Numbered from the stretch's first letter, positions 10,441-22,979 are shown. The stretch is 64,000 bases of DNA from Strongylocentrotus droebachiensis (GCA_035222895.1 JAVYIG010001589.1:186001-250000); one strand, 5' to 3'. The notes: generated by a model from the sequence alone, not told the origin. Program-made: numbers and translations.

Positions 10441-11034
10441 GTTAGTTTTAGAAAATCAAGTTTTTTTCTATTTTAGCTGGCAGTTCTAAACTTCAGGGAA
10501 AAGTTTTCTTCCTTACATGTACTAATATGTCCTTATTTAGTACTTGTACTTACGTACGACATTGAATATATTTGTTATTTTGGTACGAGCGGTCATCTTG
10601 AATAAGATCTTGATTTAAGGATACCACTCGACATAATGCCATTGATTTTTTACTTAACTGATATTCTGAAAGAGAAATATATATATAGATGAAAAGTATT
10701 TGTTTCTAAAAAATAACTCACTCGCGGGCATCTTGAACAATTCCATATTACTTCGGTTGTTTGTTGTTGTGCCTCTCTGCACGGTAGGTCGTTTGGCTCA
10801 CAAGAAATGTTACACAAAATAATAGGCACTTATTCCATGACAGCAGGATCGGTTTTGATACCACAATGATTTTGCAAATTACCAATGTCCGCTCTTGATA
10901 AGCTCCATGACAACCTTTTAAACATCGGTATAGAACAATCTTTTGCTCTAAACGGTGAACAAATTTGAAAGATAAATACCAAGTGGTAAAGGAGGATTTT
11001 ATAAAGAGTTGCAGCCTATCTGTACAAGTTTGGC

Positions 11035-11205
11035 AATGAGGGATCATACCTCCCTGCATGGTCACTGACAGGTGGTTATCTCATGAAATCGGCTCTCAAT
11101 TAACATACGAAAAAGGGGACCATGGGGGCCCAACGGTCACCGCTTAGGGATTGTTTGCTATATAGAGGGCGCAAGTAGCTATAAGTAGTGCAGTGGGGCT
11201 TTAAA
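11035..11205. repeat. Dispersed repeat shared with 53369-53541
   Basis: About 150 bases match 53.4 kb in direct orientation, including GGTGGTTATCTCAT, TATAGAGGGCGCAAGTAGCT and AGTAGTGCAGTGGG. It sits in the last intron of gene A. Family unknown; no clear terminal repeats or target duplication seen. Confidence 0.7.
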
Positions 11206-11543
11206 GGAGTTTCTTTCAGGTCAATCTCGATTTCGAGGATGGCTTTTCGCAAAGACATATCTCAAGGATTTCCTTGGTCCTCCCCGTCAAAACAGACCCC
11301 CCCCCCAAAAAAAAAAAAAAAGGCCGATCGATGGTCGGAGCACCTAAATCCTTACTCGATGACTGGATACGAATAGGTGTCACCTTATTCACTGGATAAT
11401 GGCTACTCTGTATCAAACTAAACATATTTGACACCTGAGCCTTCAAACGCACTTTGAAATTGAAAGATATAAGAGTGAAAAGTAATTAGGAAAGCATCAA
11501 TTGATTTTGTTTTAATTGTATATTTTTATTGTATTGTTTACAG

Positions 11544-11612
11544 GCTTACCATGATCCGGAAGAAGATTATGCTGTAATTGACAAGAGGAAAAAGAGCCGA
11601 CGAGAGAAATGA
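11544..11612 (+). CDS. Gene A terminal exon with ITIM-like EDYAVI and stop
   Basis: Phase 0 exon after TTGTTTACAG encoding 22 residues: AYHDPEEDYAVIDKRKK, a short basic end, and TGA. The tyrosine motif has Ile at +3 but Glu at -2, so it is ITIM-like. AATAAA follows 16 bases after the stop, supporting this as the main 3' end. Confidence 0.72.
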   Translation, partial: AYHDPEEDYAVIDKRKKSRREK

Positions 11613-11628
11613 TATGATGAAAAGTACA

Positions 11629-11634
11629 AATAAA
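11629..11634 (+). terminator. Poly(A) signal of gene A
   Basis: AATAAA starting 17 bases downstream of the stop of the terminal exon. The mRNA end itself cannot be seen. Confidence 0.65.
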
Positions 11635-12546
11635 AGAAATTTAAAAAAAGGTCCATGCGTTTATTTTGATAATAACATCTAAATTTCTTAGCATTATTAT
11701 GTGTATATTTAAAATTAACTTCTAAAGATTTCTTTAAGAAAAGATTTTTGTTTTGTTTACTGTTTAAATGTAAAACGACATACCAATTCAACCAGTTGAC
11801 CTACAAGTAGGCTTATACATATCACTTTTCCATTTCATATTTCACGTTAACGACTAAAATTCAAGGGTGAAATAGTATCGTTCCCGTTACATATCGCTTT
11901 AGATTAAAAAAAAATAATGATTAAACACAAATTGTAATCTCTTTACATTAAGAGAAGAAAGACGGATGACAAATAAATATTAATGCACTTAATTAAACAT
12001 CTAAATCAGTGAACATACAGGTCACCAATGCGAAAATCATATTTTCTATATTTTAGACATATCGAACGTTAGTCATATTGAACTTTTTTTTTTTTTTTTT
12101 TATCCCATTGTGGATGTGGAATGTCATAAATTTATTAATAATTACATTATACAGGGGATAACGCGATTTGATAAAGAGTCGAAAGTTTGAGATGCGTGAC
12201 AAACTAATATGTGAAAGGGATTTTGGAGTATCGCTGTAAAAATTGAAATACGACTATCAGAGAAGATCTTGGTTCTTGGTGGTGTATGCCTACTCGATGT
12301 GTGGTTTACTTTTTATTTATAATCAACAGTGATGCTATATCAACCCAATACGTACTAAAAATAGTGTAAATAAACACAATCTTTTTAAAAATATTATACA
12401 AAACATGTTTCAAAGTAGCATATATGATTAGAAATAATGGTACGTATTTAGATCAAATTATACAAATATGTGCATTGATATCGAAATGTTTCGGTAATGA
12501 ATATATAATCTTGAATTTTTCTATTTTAAGACCATTTTGTGATTTC

Positions 12547-12610
12547 CGAGAGAGAGAGAGAGAGAGCAAGAAAGAGAATGAGAGATAGATAGAGAGAAAG
12601 AGAGACATAA

Positions 12611-12641
<31 letters not shown>

Positions 12642-12646
12642 AGGAG
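12547..12646. repeat. (GA)n-rich microsatellite
   Basis: Interrupted GA/GAAA purine tract of about 100 bases. The reverse-strand Ser/Leu-rich open frame across it is an artefact. Confidence 0.9.
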
Positions 12647-13672
12647 GGTGATTGGAAAGAATGTAAACATTCACAAGTTGTTTTAAGTTTTCGTGTTATA
12701 TCATGCAGTATGTCGATGTCGAATGGGTAAAGAAGATTTTGTAGAAAACGTTAATATATTTTGTTTTAACGATGGTACTTGAAAATATTAACCGATTGAT
12801 AATAAGTAGAAGAAAATTAAGTATTTAGGTATGTCAAAAAAGAAATGAGAAAACAAATACTGGTGTGCGATAGGGTCCATGATACGATAATCACGTCTCA
12901 CGCAATATTGTTTTACTCCGGGTCAGAAAAAAAGGCGCAGGGTGATAGTTATGCAATATATCATGCTTGCCTTAACACTTTTGTCATAGTCTAAACGTAG
13001 GAATTAAAAATCAATTCTTGCATCAATATTATTTCATTGTAAATAAACTTGTGTCACCAAACAGTGGTCCTGATATTTTGTTACTTCATTGAAATACATT
13101 AGCACAAATATGCTTATCGTTATTAATATAATAATAATAATAAATAATCAAAATTATGAATTTGCTCGTGTTGAAGTTTTATCTATTCTCTGGACCCTTT
13201 TATAATTTGGAATTTGTATGAAAGAGATATTAGCCTTCAACGAGAAAGTAAGTGGTAGGAAAAGAGAGGGAGAGAGTAAAATAGACAAAGAGAGAGAGAG
13301 AGAGAACATAAATACATCGACATGAAAAATGTTTACCAAACGTCCTCAGCGGAACAAGATGTAGACCTTGGTGGATATCTTCTCCCGTATGTGGACTCCA
13401 AAAGCGAGTCGAGCGAAAACTGTGGAAAATCTCAATAACCAGTGTGAAACAAAACATGAGTATACGGACATGCATACTGTAGGTAAAATACACACGAAAT
13501 CAACGATGGAATTAGACAGTATTGCGTAAGCGTTCAGTTGTTGCTATTGTGCATGATCTGTCATTTGTAATGATGTTAGCAAGTGTGCTAAAACAAAAGA
13601 CTTATCGAATGAGAGCCACATTTTAATGATATCAAATCAACACGGTCGAAAATGATTTTCAGTCTTCAGTAC

Positions 13673-13855
13673 GATGAAAACTGAAAGTGATGTCATATTT
13701 GATTATAAATGGAGGTCATAAGTAGGCCCTACTGTTCAGAAAACTGAAAGTGATGTCAAATTTGATTATAAATGGAGGTCATAAGTACTGTTCTGAAAAT
13801 TGAAAGTGATGTAAAAATTGATTATCAATGAAAGTCATGAGTATTGTTCTGTTCT
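13673..13855. repeat. Minisatellite, three units of about 60 bases
   Basis: Three head-to-tail copies containing ACTGAAAGTGATGTCA, TTTGATTATAAATGGAGGTC and ATAAGTACTGTTCTG; the third is more diverged. Confidence 0.85.
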
Positions 13856-15021
13856 GTGAATTAGAATGCCTCCTTAGTTTTATCCGGTGTCAAAAACCAT
13901 GTTATCAGTGTTGAACTAATAAATAAAACAATATGAAGATGTATTTAAAGTATACAATGATTATCTCATATATATTCAGTAACTTTACCTCTTTGTGATA
14001 CACGAAGTAATCGTTATCGTAAGATTGTAACTGATGAAAGTAATTGATTGTTCACAAGCAATGCATAAAAAGGTAAACAAATTAAATCTATCGATCATTT
14101 TGCTTTCCTTAACTGGGTAAAGTTGTGTTGTAGCAAATTACTTAGATATTGACATGATTTCAATTTAGATTGTAATTATTCATTATGATGGTTGTGTAAA
14201 AAAAAATATACAAAGACTATTCACACACAATGCGTCACTTCTATTTATCTAAATGAATTATTTCATAATACAGTTAAACTTGTATTGTCCTGACGGTGAT
14301 AAGGATACCAAGTTGGTCTTAATATCGCAGCTAAATATACCTATCTTGCTTTCAAAATAGCTTGAGTTCTGGCTCACCTTGTTTTTCTTCTTTTTTGTAT
14401 CCTATTAGCTCAAAAGTTGTCACTAGGCACCCAACAATTTCTTAGAAAAAATAGGGAGTTAGTTAGCGAGTTTCCTATTGGATAAAAAGGTGGCACGTGA
14501 CACTCAATATTTTATTATAATGTGCACGACCATGCAATTGGACAACATGGTATTAGGCGTACAAAAGAGAATTTTCGTAAGCACCTCTCTTTTCCGTGCG
14601 TACCCCGTTGTTTGCATTGTGTGAGAAGCGCGCATGGCTTTACTCCAAAGGAGGAAGGCATATAAAAAATATCAAATGTATTGCATTATTCAGTATAACA
14701 TATACTCACTTCTAAATTTAGAAGTCCCTCGAGACATAATATTTAAACCCAGAAATATATCACCCTGGAAATTTCGAAGGTGTCGGTTTATATTTTTCGT
14801 TATACTGAACGCCGAAGCATGCAGTGTTTCTATATTATGTGCACGGTATTTTTGATTGTCAAAATTGACAAAACATTTCGATATCCACGGGCAGATAGTG
14901 CAGATAAGATATACGATTTTGAAATATCAAACTTGACGCTACCATATGTTATTGTAATAAAATAGTGCATTAGGAATAACACCTGCGAGCCTTCGACGGC
15001 AGAGCTGCCTGGAGATAGGTC

Positions 15022-15890
15022 TTAAGCCCCGTCTTAATAAAACTTTCTCGATCTCACCCGAGCGACATGTGGATGAGAAACAGTGGGGGTCTGATCGAAA
15101 AACATGGGGTGAGCTTTTGGACACCGTCTTAATATCAGACATGCGCAAAAACCTCACCCGGGTGCGCGTTTCCGTTTTACACCCTGTCCTAGGCTTTTCG
15201 GCAAGAAATTACACGAAACATGCTGTATCCGAAGTCTAAGTTTGTTTATATCGACGTCAAGAATAGCGAAGCCAAAGCTTATGTACAATTTCAATTGGGG
15301 ATGCGAGGGTCTTCTTGTTCAAGACGGTTTTCCCGATATATTATTGTTTTGTTATCGCTGGGCTAAATTTTGCGAGCTGATCACGCATCCTCACGCTCTT
15401 AGAGTATTGCGTATTAATGGATAAAAATAAATGATACGACTAGGAAGATCAACTAGTATAGAGAGTTAGCTAGCGCTACGTGACGTTTTCAGAGTTCTGG
15501 TGGTGTGCAGAGCGCCGAGGCAAGATGTGGACGACTAGACTCCGAATACCAGTCGGTTTGTTAAATTTTATTGGAGAAAAGCCTAGGGCAGGGTGTAAAA
15601 CGGAAACGCGCCACCCGGGTATAGGTTACCATAACAACCGCACCTGTCTCATCGCGATCAGCTGGCGCGCGCTGTGAACATGTATACATTTTTTCACTGC
15701 GATGACGTAATTTACCCGGGTAAATGTCACCCGTGTAAATATCACCCTGGCTCGTCTAGGGTGAGATTTACCTCGATATTGTCGGGACGTTACCCCGATT
15801 GACGCGTCTTAATTGGAAGGGGTTCAAATATCGTCCGGAGGACGTCCGGACGTCACCGCGACTTTATTTTCCAGTTAAGACGGGGTTTAA
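15022..15890. mobile_element. TTAA-flanked DNA element with nested inverted repeats
   Basis: Ends are TTAAGCCCCGTCTTAA (15022-15037) and its inverted partner TTAAGACGGGGTTTAA (15875-15890), both bounded by TTAA. A second, inner inverted repeat of about 40 bases (15155-15194 against 15581-15620, containing CGTTTCCGTTTTACACCC) is nearly perfect. No transposase frame is seen, so it is non-autonomous. TTAA targets are known for piggyBac and Kolobok elements; I cannot choose. Confidence 0.75.
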
Positions 15891-17242
15891 GTTATATTTA
15901 GACTTGAAGCGGTAGACTCTAGACCTAGCCCGAAATAAACCAATAAGTTCACACTACAAAAACACATTTCGATCGACATTATGAATAAAAACTGACCTTT
16001 TAATTTCTCAATGTTGTCCGCAAATCCATTCTTTTCCAAAAACACCTCTATCATGCGAACTTAAAGCTCAATCGTTGCGTATATACTAGATTCTAAATTT
16101 GCGCGGCGCGGGAAGAGGTACGTTGCATAGCCACATCCGCGAAATTAAGTTCGTATTGATAAATCATATATGATACATTTGTGAAAGTTTGCTAAGTTAG
16201 TAACAATTTCTATATTTTTCACAAGGACTAAACAATAGATCAAAAGTAAGTTAGTAAATCTACACGGAAATCAATGGGCATCAATGGGTAGAATTGTGAC
16301 AGTAATCGCATGACGCTCGCACCTTTGTAAAAAAGAACCACTCGTTCAGTTGTCAATTCGACCCCAAATGCAGTCAAATCGACCACGAACGTAGATGATT
16401 TAGATAAGTCCGGACAAAATAACCACGTAGTTTTTACAGTGTACACCCAAAACCCTCCACGCACACTCTATGTCATTTAAAATATAGACATTTTAAATAT
16501 GAATTATATACCAATTTCTTTTAAAACTGGAATTGCGCATGATCATTTAGTGAAAAATACCTTTTTTGTTATGGAAATATTTTTAATTTTGAAGTGTACG
16601 CGACGAAGCGCAATTTCACGTCGTTTTTGGTGAAAAGACTAACACTCCTTTTGTGGTTGGTATTCAATCTAGTAATATTTTCAGCTTTTTATGGAACCTG
16701 GACGACGCTATTATTATTATCCACTGATACCGGTCTTGAATAGTCCGGAGATGATGATTCGTTAAGGAAATTAAATGTAAATAACTCGTCTAGTGTAGCC
16801 CCCCCCCCCCCAATTTTTTCTCTTGGTCTATTCCGGCAATGAAGGGAACAATATTGTAGTTTAATAAATCATATTCAAACGAATCAAACAAGCAATAAAT
16901 TAAAAAAGGGGGGCTTACCAAATTACAAGCCACGCTTGTCACATAAAATTAAATTTACCTTCAATTACGTTCAAACTGTCAAATTCGTTTGATTGCCATT
17001 TAATGTCACTACACTATTGCAGTGTCTATAATGTTGTTTCCAGATGTCATATCCTCCAATTTGTTACATTGTTTGTTTTTTGTTTACATTCAAGCGTGTG
17101 AAATAAATACATACAACAACAACAACAATCAACCTACAAAGAACATGTAACTATAACTGCCCTGTCCCATTTCATGTTGTGTGCTAATTCAAAATTGATT
17201 GGTTTTGATTCAATTATCAATTACTGACTTTCATTGCCTCAG
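15891..17242. other. Intergenic, repeats only
   Basis: No exon recognised. A poly-C run at about 16801 and the following 100 bases (ATTGTAGTTTAATAAATCAT and so on) resemble 28110-28220, so a dispersed repeat is present in both places. Confidence 0.5.
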
Positions 17243-18136
17243 CTCATCCAAATCCTTTCGGTATATATTCTATTTCACACCGGTCCATGCGTACTGTTCC
17301 GTGTACTGACTACCATGCCGAGGATACGCTGCCCTACGCTGGCCTTCCTAACTAAACGCTGAAGGACACAAAGGGGTACGCGAGATAGACGCACAAAATT
17401 GAACATGTTTAATTTCTTTGGCGTACTTTCGGCGTAGACATTAGACGAAGAAAGTACGCATTGTGTACGCAAATCTACGCAACACTACGCTACAGTACGC
17501 CAAGCCCACGCAATAGTACCGTACACAAGTCCGACGAAGCAGTAAAAGCTTACGCACACAGTAAACAACCGTACGTAACCGTAATCAAACCTTTACGCTA
17601 GGCCTACGTAAATGTACGCAACCCTACGCTACAATTGCGTACGCTGTATTTACGCGGTGCCCATGCACAGGGTACGTAACAATACGCCATCGTACACCAG
17701 CCTCCACATAACCTACGCAGGGACTACGCCGAAACAACTTTTTTTTGTCATGAATACGCAGCCTTATTTCGGCGTAGTCGTTACGCCACACTACGCAACT
17801 CTACGCAGATCCGGTGTGAGAGGGGCTTCAGGCTCGTAGGTGGATCCAGCAATGCTGAAGGCAGAGTGGAGGTCTTGTACAATGGATCCTGGGGAACTAT
17901 CTGTGATAATGGTTGGAATCTCAGAGATGCGAGGGTCGTCTGCAGAATGCTGGGATTTGATGGAGCTTTGGACGCACCGACTTCTGCAAGGTTTGGACAG
18001 GGATCTGGGGATACACTTCTCTTTCTTGTCGACTGTGATGGAACGGAGGGGAATCTTGCGGAATGTGCAAATCTTGGGTTAGGATTAAATTACTGCGGAC
18101 ATGGAGAGGATGGTGGTGCCATCTGTTACTCGGGAG
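17243..18136 (+). pseudogene. SRCR exon 1, interrupted by an insertion
   Basis: The exon begins like its siblings (acceptor at 17241-17242, then a reading equivalent to AHPNPF) and is cut at about 17262 by roughly 560 bases of foreign DNA (see 17276-17818). The domain resumes at 17824-17827 with FRLVGGSSNAEGRVEV and runs intact to SGG and the donor G|GTAAGT at 18136. The six cysteines (TICD, VVCR, VDCD, AECA, NYCG, AICY) and the GxGxGSG loop are all in the intact part. The insertion contains stops, so the domain can be used only if a new acceptor is found. On this haplotype I treat it as broken. Confidence 0.7.
17276..17818. mobile_element. TACGC-rich inverted-repeat element inside SRCR exon 1
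   Basis: Bounded by CACACCGG (17276-17283) and CCGGTGTG (17811-17818). The interior is dominated by TACGC/GCGTA words in both orientations, as in subterminal repeats of DNA transposons. Exact outer ends and target duplication are unclear: about 14 AT-rich bases before the left repeat and a few G-rich bases after the right one are not explained by SRCR coding sequence. No transposase frame. Confidence 0.7.
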
Positions 18137-21108
18137 GTAAGTGTCTATACTTTCAGCAAAATAATTATATGTGACCCCCTTTTTACGATAAGGTCAGTCA
18201 CAATAGTTTATTCCTAATCTTTCAAGAAAGATTGTTGTTCGGTTGTTTAAAGGCGGTTCCAAGTCATGCCAATTAAGGGCGTTTGATGAGTGACATTCGC
18301 GCCGGATAGACGTTGTTCCGTCGTTACGTTCTAGTTTGCCCTATGTGAAGTGCAATATATGGGTGGTCACAAATCACAATACAATAGGGCACTATTGGTT
18401 TGATGGTCCTAAATCTTAAATTTTTGTTTTTCAGTCTTATTGGCATGATGGATACTTGCACTAAAGGTCGACATATCTCTGGTATGAAAATGGCTAGTAG
18501 GGATGTCTCCAATAGGAAAATAAATTAGGGAAATAATTAGGCCCCTTTGTCGAATTTTTGAAAATGGGAGAGCAATACATATTAAACATGTACAAATCAA
18601 TGTATAACACTTGTAAAACGTTATTACGCATGCAAAAACAATGTAAAATATCAGCAAAAGCAAAAATTCGTGACATTTGGAATAGAGAAAGGGACCTAGA
18701 AAGGGCTCGCAAGCACTGCGTGCAAAACCAATGGGATTTGGTGCATGATAAACATGTGGTGACGCGTGCTGTGGCACAAACAGCCGCCCATACTAACACA
18801 ATCATGCAGAGTATAAAATGACGTCTTAATTGGCTCCCTTGACGATTTTTACAAATCCGGCTTGGAGGTGCACTGCATATTACAACTCAGAATATTACTG
18901 CAAAATTTCAAGGAAAATAAATGGACGGGAAATGGACAAAAAGCAGTCTGAAAAATGACGTCATAGCAATACGTGTTATAACTTGGCGGAAACTCGGCAG
19001 AATTTGTGTAGTGACCCTTGTTCAAACGGAATTTACTCAAATATTTCTGTGATAACGTACAACGTATTTGGTATCATTCAAAAGAACACTTCATTGCGGT
19101 TAGTTTGACACCATTGCCATCTGTGTGCAATGTATTGCACGCATTTAACGGGCTGTTAAGTAATGCATCGTAAATTCATCATTTTGGGCAATAATTTTGC
19201 GCTGACGTCATCAAATCTTACCAAACGTAGCAGAAAGTTGTCACGTCGTTGGATACATGTGTATGCCAAGTTTCATTGACGTAGGTATATGGATCGTTAT
19301 TTTAGAGCAAGTTGAAGTTATTTCGCAATTTTCTTGAAAATGGCGAATTTGGAGGGCAATTTTCTCAAAAGTGGTCAGCGTTAGGGTATATAATTTGGTA
19401 TTTGGCTAGAAAGGGCATATCTTCAGGTATCTAAATCCATAAAAGGGTACGGGTTTGGCCAGAAACGATGGAGATATGGCCACAGAAAAAAAGCCAATAC
19501 CCAGAATTTTAGAGGGCGCTATTTATTTTTGGTATATTTATTGGATCGTGAAATTTAGCATGGCTTTGTATGAGTTAAAGTAGCAGAGCTACATTACATT
19601 GAACCATATCCAACAAGAGTTACGTTATGAAAAACGACAACAATTTCAAAATGACAAAAGAAAAAAACACCTGAGAATAATTTTGGCCTTGAACTCATTG
19701 TATTTTATTATAATGAGCGGTTTCAATGATACGGTAGAAGACAGAACCTGTGTGACTTTATATATGCCCATACATCTAGCCTCATAATCGTCTTGGTCGT
19801 GCATGGAAACCTCTACGAATGGCTCTATACCAAATGTGTAAAAGAAACCTGATCCTGGTGATTGTAGCTAGATGGAATGATCCTGCTTACACTTTTGTCC
19901 ATACGTTCCGCGTAAGGTAGGAAACTCGGGAGCTTACTACAAATGGCCAAGTCTATATTATCCATGTATAACAGTGATTGGACGGGGTGTTTCCTCTTAC
20001 CAAGCACACTGAAAACATAAAAAGAGAATAAAAGTAATTTCTATAATTAGGTTTTGTAACTGAGTTTACTAATGATCGTAATCTCGGTATTTTCTATATG
20101 CAATGCCGTCATTTTTGTCCCAAAGAGAGACCTTTCCCATTTAGGTGGTATTGAAATATTCAGAACTTTCTATGCTATGTTTTAAATGGAAAACATTGCG
20201 GATACAATAGTTTGGAAATGTTTTCCCGTTAAACATTGCTGTTCCACTATGAAAAATAGGAAGCCTTCATTTTGATGGATGTGGGTCTTAAGGAATTATA
20301 CAGTTCTCCACACGTGTGAAGAGGAGGAACGACTGACTATCCAGGGAGACTAGCATGCAAGAGATGTCAGCTTGTCAGAGAGAACAAATACATTCCATGA
20401 ATAATTCATTGAAATATCATTGAGTTCTTTTTGCCAATGTCGAACCATTGCCTAGTTTTGTTTAGTTAAGACAGTCTCGTCTTAAGGATGCAAAGTGCTC
20501 GCACACGTATATGCGACTTCTGAATTAGCTTCATCGTAGACAATAATGAAACTATCTATCAAACGGTAGAATAATTCACTACCTACCAATACATTGTGAC
20601 TCGGATCTTGTAAGTGCAGAAAAGGTCTGTCAAGGCTTCAACCCCTTTAACCAGTCGGTTCGGGTATCCCAACGTGATACATTGTCAAAAGGCTCTATGT
20701 AACCACACAAAATGACTAGATTCCCAATATCATGAATGATCTGAGCTTGGTCCGATTTTTCTAAAACTCTACGAACCTATATCTTTCATTTTTTGCTTTT
20801 TCCTCGAAGAATTCATTCACATATTAAAGAAATGCACTCTCACAGAGAAACTCATAGCTTGTTGGACAAACGTAAGCAGTCTGAGAATTGTTATAACTCT
20901 CCTTCCTCGAAAAAAATGGTCTGGCAACGCCCCTGTTAGTTATCACAGTTTTACGATCAAAATAATCTGATTTGTAGTTAATCGAGGGGCAATGGATCTA
21001 TTTCAGAAAAAATAATTCTTCAGCTCGTTCTGCGTCATTCTGAGTCACTTGGGATAGTCAACAATGAAATACAGCTTTGCGGAAACCCATCGAAAGTCTT
21101 ATACCTAG
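18137..21108. other. Intron or intergenic between SRCR 1 and SRCR 2
   Basis: Nearly 3 kb without a supported exon. An open frame at 18558-18821 (Lys/Arg-rich, 87 residues) and a reverse one at 19825-20007 are not recognised and have no splice or paralogue support. Confidence 0.5.
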
Positions 21109-21408
21109 GAGTACGTCTCGTAAATGGCTCCAATAATGCTGAAGGAAGAGTGGAGGTCTTGTACGGTGGATCGTGGATGACCGTTTGTGGTGGATCCTGG
21201 TATTCGTTCCAAGAAAGGGTGGTTTGCAGGATGCTGGGGTTCGATGGTGCTCTAGACGCGCCACGATCGGCTAGGTTTGGTCAGGGTTCTGGTGACATTC
21301 TTTACATCGATTGTTTTGGATCAGAAGACAGCCTGTCAGACTGTTTCACTTGGGTTGACTCCTCCTGTGAGCATCACAGGGATGTAGGTGCCGTGTGTTA
21401 CTCAGGAG
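21109..21408 (+). CDS. SRCR exon 2
   Basis: Phase 1-1, 100 codons, starting GVRLVNGSNNAEGRVEVLYG after ATACCTAG. Six cysteines (TVCG, VVCR, IDCF, SDCF, SSCE, AVCY) and the RFGQGSG loop mark a scavenger-receptor cysteine-rich domain with the six-cysteine pattern. It lacks the usual first ten or so residues (HPxPF) of its siblings, so the acceptor seems to have shifted. It is the most diverged copy (GSWMTVCGGSW, YSFQERVV). Confidence 0.75.
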
Positions 21409-21959
21409 GTATGTTTGGACATGAGGAAACTACCAGTCGTAATCCTAAATGGCATAATTTTAGAATCACATGAAAAGGAAAAAACTATTCTTTTGAACTT
21501 ATTTAGTCACCACCATAACCACCATTACCTGAGAATTAATTTTTAGAATCACATACAAAAAAGTAAGTTTCCGTTTGGAAATATGCCTGTACAGGTATTA
21601 TCACATTTTATGATAGCATTTGATCTTGAATTCTTTTTCCAGGCACTCCTTGAATGTAGACCAACATGCAGTCTTATCACTGTTGAGAACTCGTACACAT
21701 AATACATGTACATTTAGTTTGCTTTAGTTCATACATTTTCCTTTTTTAATTTAGTCCACCCGAATTCTTTCGAGATTCATCTGATCGGTGGCACCACCAT
21801 AAAAATTTTGTTCCTCAATAAAATCTTTCACTTTAATACAGCGAATATTCGTTCATTCATTTATATATTATGTAATTACGTAAAGTATTACCTTTGTTGC
21901 CCATATTCATTTACACGGCGGTATTTCTCTGGTGGTTTGTCTCGCCAACCGCCAAGTCT

Positions 21960-22005
21960 GAACATTTTTTGTTTTTGTTTTTGTTTTAGTGGGGGGGGGG
22001 GGGGA
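21960..22005. repeat. Poly-T/poly-G tract
   Basis: A TTTTTG-type repeat followed by a run of more than ten G, in the SRCR 2-3 intron. Confidence 0.85.
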
Positions 22006-22189
22006 CATTTCTTACGTTTCTTGAATGATTTGTGAGCAATAAATGTTAAATTTCGGTCAGGCTATTTTAAAATCATATCTTGTTACGTACACGTTGGTTT
22101 TATTAAACTGTATAATATATACAAATACAATACAATCTGAGTTCCTGTGAAATGTGAACATTTAAAACAGATTTTGTTTTTCTCCTTAG

Positions 22190-22522
22190 CCCACCCTGAG
22201 CCATTTCAAGTTCGTCTTGTCGGTGGGTCTTACAATGCTGAAGGCAGAGTAGAAGTACTGCACGGTGGATCATGGGGAAATGTCTGTGATGACAGCTGGG
22301 ATTTGAGAGACGCGAGGGTGGTTTGTAGAATGATGGGGTTTGATGGAGCCTTGGACGCACCACGATGGGCTAGGTTTGGTCAAGGCTCTGGTCGTATTCT
22401 TCTGACCTATGTCAATTGTGACGGAACAGAAGACAACCTAGCTGACTGTGCTCACCCAAGGATTGGAGATTACAATTACTGTGCTTATGGTCGCAATGCC
22501 GGCGTCATTTGTTATTCAGGAG
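22190..22522 (+). CDS. SRCR exon 3
   Basis: Phase 1-1, 111 codons, complete domain: HPEPFQVRLVGGSYNAEGRV at the start, then VCDDSWDLRDARVVCRMMGF, RFGQGSG, VNCDGTEDNLADC, NYCAYGR and VICYSGG. SRCR domains in metazoa bind pathogen or self ligands extracellularly. Six cysteines as in group A, yet encoded by one exon, which is more typical of group B in vertebrates. The first 110 bases of the following intron are shared with the later copies. Confidence 0.88.
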
Positions 22523-22979
22523 GTATGTTTTTTAAAAGCCATATTTTCAATCAACTTCTATAAAATGCTTCCATCAATCTTTGCTTAAACACTAAATATA
22601 TGAGTGTTACAGTCAAGGCCCAAACCTTAAAGACCTAGGCATTGACTATGTTGACTAGCAAGGCCAAGGATTAAAACTCCAAGACCAAGACCGAGGCCAA
22701 ATCATTAATAACGTTGGGGGAAATTGAAAGTGAATTTTAGTATTATCGGAAAATGTATAAATGTTCTTAAACCCTCAATGCCCTTTTCTTCTTTGTATTA
22801 GCTTTTACGCCCAATGTACAATTTAAGGCTACTCAATTGGTATGCCAAGGTGGTAAATTAGAGGTCTCATGCAGTGTAGTACAGCAATTAGTGACGTAGC
22901 AAGTGATTCTAGCGTTCGTGCAAAACAAATTGTCTTCAGAGGTGACATTAAATATCATTCATAAAATCCATTTTTGACT

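Larger units (their letters stand above)
1..11634 (+). other. Gene A: ITIM-tailed Ig-family receptor (5' end outside window)
   Basis: Composite model from compatible splice sites. Exons: 746-1051 (Ig-like, phase 1-1), 1719-1772 (stalk, 1-1), 2399-2503 (TM, 1-1), 3384-3664 (juxtamembrane, 1-0), then phase 0-0 tail exons at 3995, 4372, 4986, 5643, 6285, 7005, 7653, 8270, 8916, 9597 and 10366, and a terminal exon 11544-11612 with stop and AATAAA. Type I membrane topology is inferred: no charged residue in the TM and basic residues just after it. The tail tyrosines (VQYAVV, VEYATV, LDYATV) fit the ITIM consensus [SIVL]xYxx[IVL], which in vertebrates recruits SH2 phosphatases. The exon matching the gene B Ig exon (31992) would lie left of the window. 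Not all tail exons need be in one transcript. Confidence 0.75.
11640..15021. other. Intergenic, no gene recognised
   Basis: AT-rich DNA between gene A and the SRCR cluster. It holds a poly-T run (12085-12101), GA-rich runs (about 12547-12646 and 13285-13306) and a three-copy minisatellite at 13673-13855. Short open frames here are low-complexity or lack splice context. A signal-peptide exon for the SRCR gene could be hidden here, but I could not identify one. Confidence 0.6.

Noticed and set aside
18558..18821. 87-residue basic frame in the SRCR 1-2 interval
   Set aside because: No recognisable family, no matching splice sites, no paralogue in the window.
19825..20007. Reverse-strand frame with LLYMDNIDLA, loosely like a reverse-transcriptase YxDD block
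   Set aside because: The motif is imperfect (MDN), and no other RT blocks are nearby.
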